Positions 4,802 to 5,023 of a stretch of DNA of 5,023 nt are shown in pieces. The stretch is from Lachnospiraceae bacterium (lineage in GTDB: Bacteria > Bacillota_A > Clostridia > Lachnospirales > Lachnospiraceae): assembly GCA_003446335.1 (NCBI GenBank), contig DMAZ01000147.1, positions 1 to 5,023 on the forward strand, written 5' to 3'. The position numbers and the translations under genes were made by a program. The notes below the pieces were generated by a model. That model saw only the letters and a list, made by a program, of their open reading frames with translations. It made no database searches and was not told the origin of the DNA. Every line of letters begins with the position of its first letter. Position 1 is the stretch's first letter.

Positions 4802-5023
4802 TGAGTTTTTTCGAATTGCAGAATATCTCCTACGCATATCCGGGTGAGAACCACCTGGTCTTAGAGGATTTGACGCTTTCTGTGGAGAAGGGAGAATGCC
4901 TGATCGTAAGAGGGGACAACGGATCAGGAAAAACGACCTTGTTCCGCATTCTGAACGGCCTGGCCTTCCCGGTGAGAGGCCGGTATTTTTTTGACGGGAC
5001 GGAGATCACAGAAAAATATCTCG
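4801..5023 (+). CDS. cbiO: ECF transporter ATPase CbiO/NikO, 3' end cut off by window
   Basis: ABC ATPase subunit that powers the CbiM-CbiQ metal importer from the cytoplasmic face. The first 74 codons are visible. The start is MSFFELQNISYAYPGENHL, with an aromatic A-loop residue at Tyr11 or Tyr13, then the complete Walker A motif GDNGSGKTT (38-46). The Q-loop, signature motif and Walker B lie beyond the window. The ATG overlaps the cbiQ stop by one base (TGATG). An ATG one codon earlier (4798) is in frame, but the AGAGG at 4790-4794 lies only 3 nt from it and 6 nt from 4801, so 4801 is preferred. Gene order cbiM-cbiQ-cbiO makes a metal ECF ATPase far more likely than another ABC type. A downstream second ATPase or further metal genes cannot be seen. 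Confidence 0.92.
   Translation, partial: MSFFELQNISYAYPGENHLVLEDLTLSVEKGECLIVRGDNGSGKTTLFRILNGLAFPVRGRYFFDGTEITEKYL

Overview
The window reads as chromosome of a low-to-mid GC Gram-positive anaerobe, most likely a Clostridia/Lachnospiraceae-type Firmicute. The basis is the purine-rich Shine-Dalgarno sequences (AAGGAG, GGGAGG), the sigma-A-like promoters, the protein sequence style, and the pairing of a CsoR-type metal sensor with an ECF metal transporter. This assignment is inference. All genes lie on the + strand and both window edges cut genes.

Region 1 (1-456) is the C-terminal part of a sugar O-acetyltransferase of the LacA/Maa type. Region 2 (457-1625) is a compact unit. It has a perfect-consensus promoter (TTGACA, 18 bp, TATAAT) flanked by two related palindromes, then a small ABM-fold monooxygenase-like protein, a TetR-family regulator and a probable intrinsic terminator. 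The layout suggests an autoregulated TetR operon in which the repressor binds the two palindromes and controls the ABM gene and itself.

Region 3 (1626-2915) starts with a new promoter. It holds a 255-residue multi-pass membrane protein that I do not recognise, carrying two cysteine clusters, followed 21 nt later by a CsoR/RcnR-family metal sensor with a histidine-rich N-terminal tail. Region 4 (2916-3063) is a 148-nt leader packed with signals. These are a 7-bp long-range stem, a C-rich tract complementary to the Shine-Dalgarno of the next gene, two tandem boxes resembling Fur-family operators, and a candidate promoter. Region 5 (3064-5023) is a group II ECF transporter for nickel or cobalt: a CbiM/NikM substrate protein with a C-terminal extension, a CbiQ/EcfT transmembrane coupling protein, and the start of a CbiO/NikO ATPase. 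These genes overlap by 11 and 1 nt, so they are translationally coupled.

The likely logic of regions 3-5 is metal homeostasis: a CsoR-family sensor sits directly before a metal uptake system, and the leader between them could respond to metal at the DNA level (CsoR-family or Fur-family protein), the RNA level (Shine-Dalgarno sequestration), or both. I saw no RNA genes, CRISPR arrays, insertion sequences or attachment sites. The most interesting parts are the leader at 2916-3063 and the unknown membrane protein; neither proves a new system from sequence alone.
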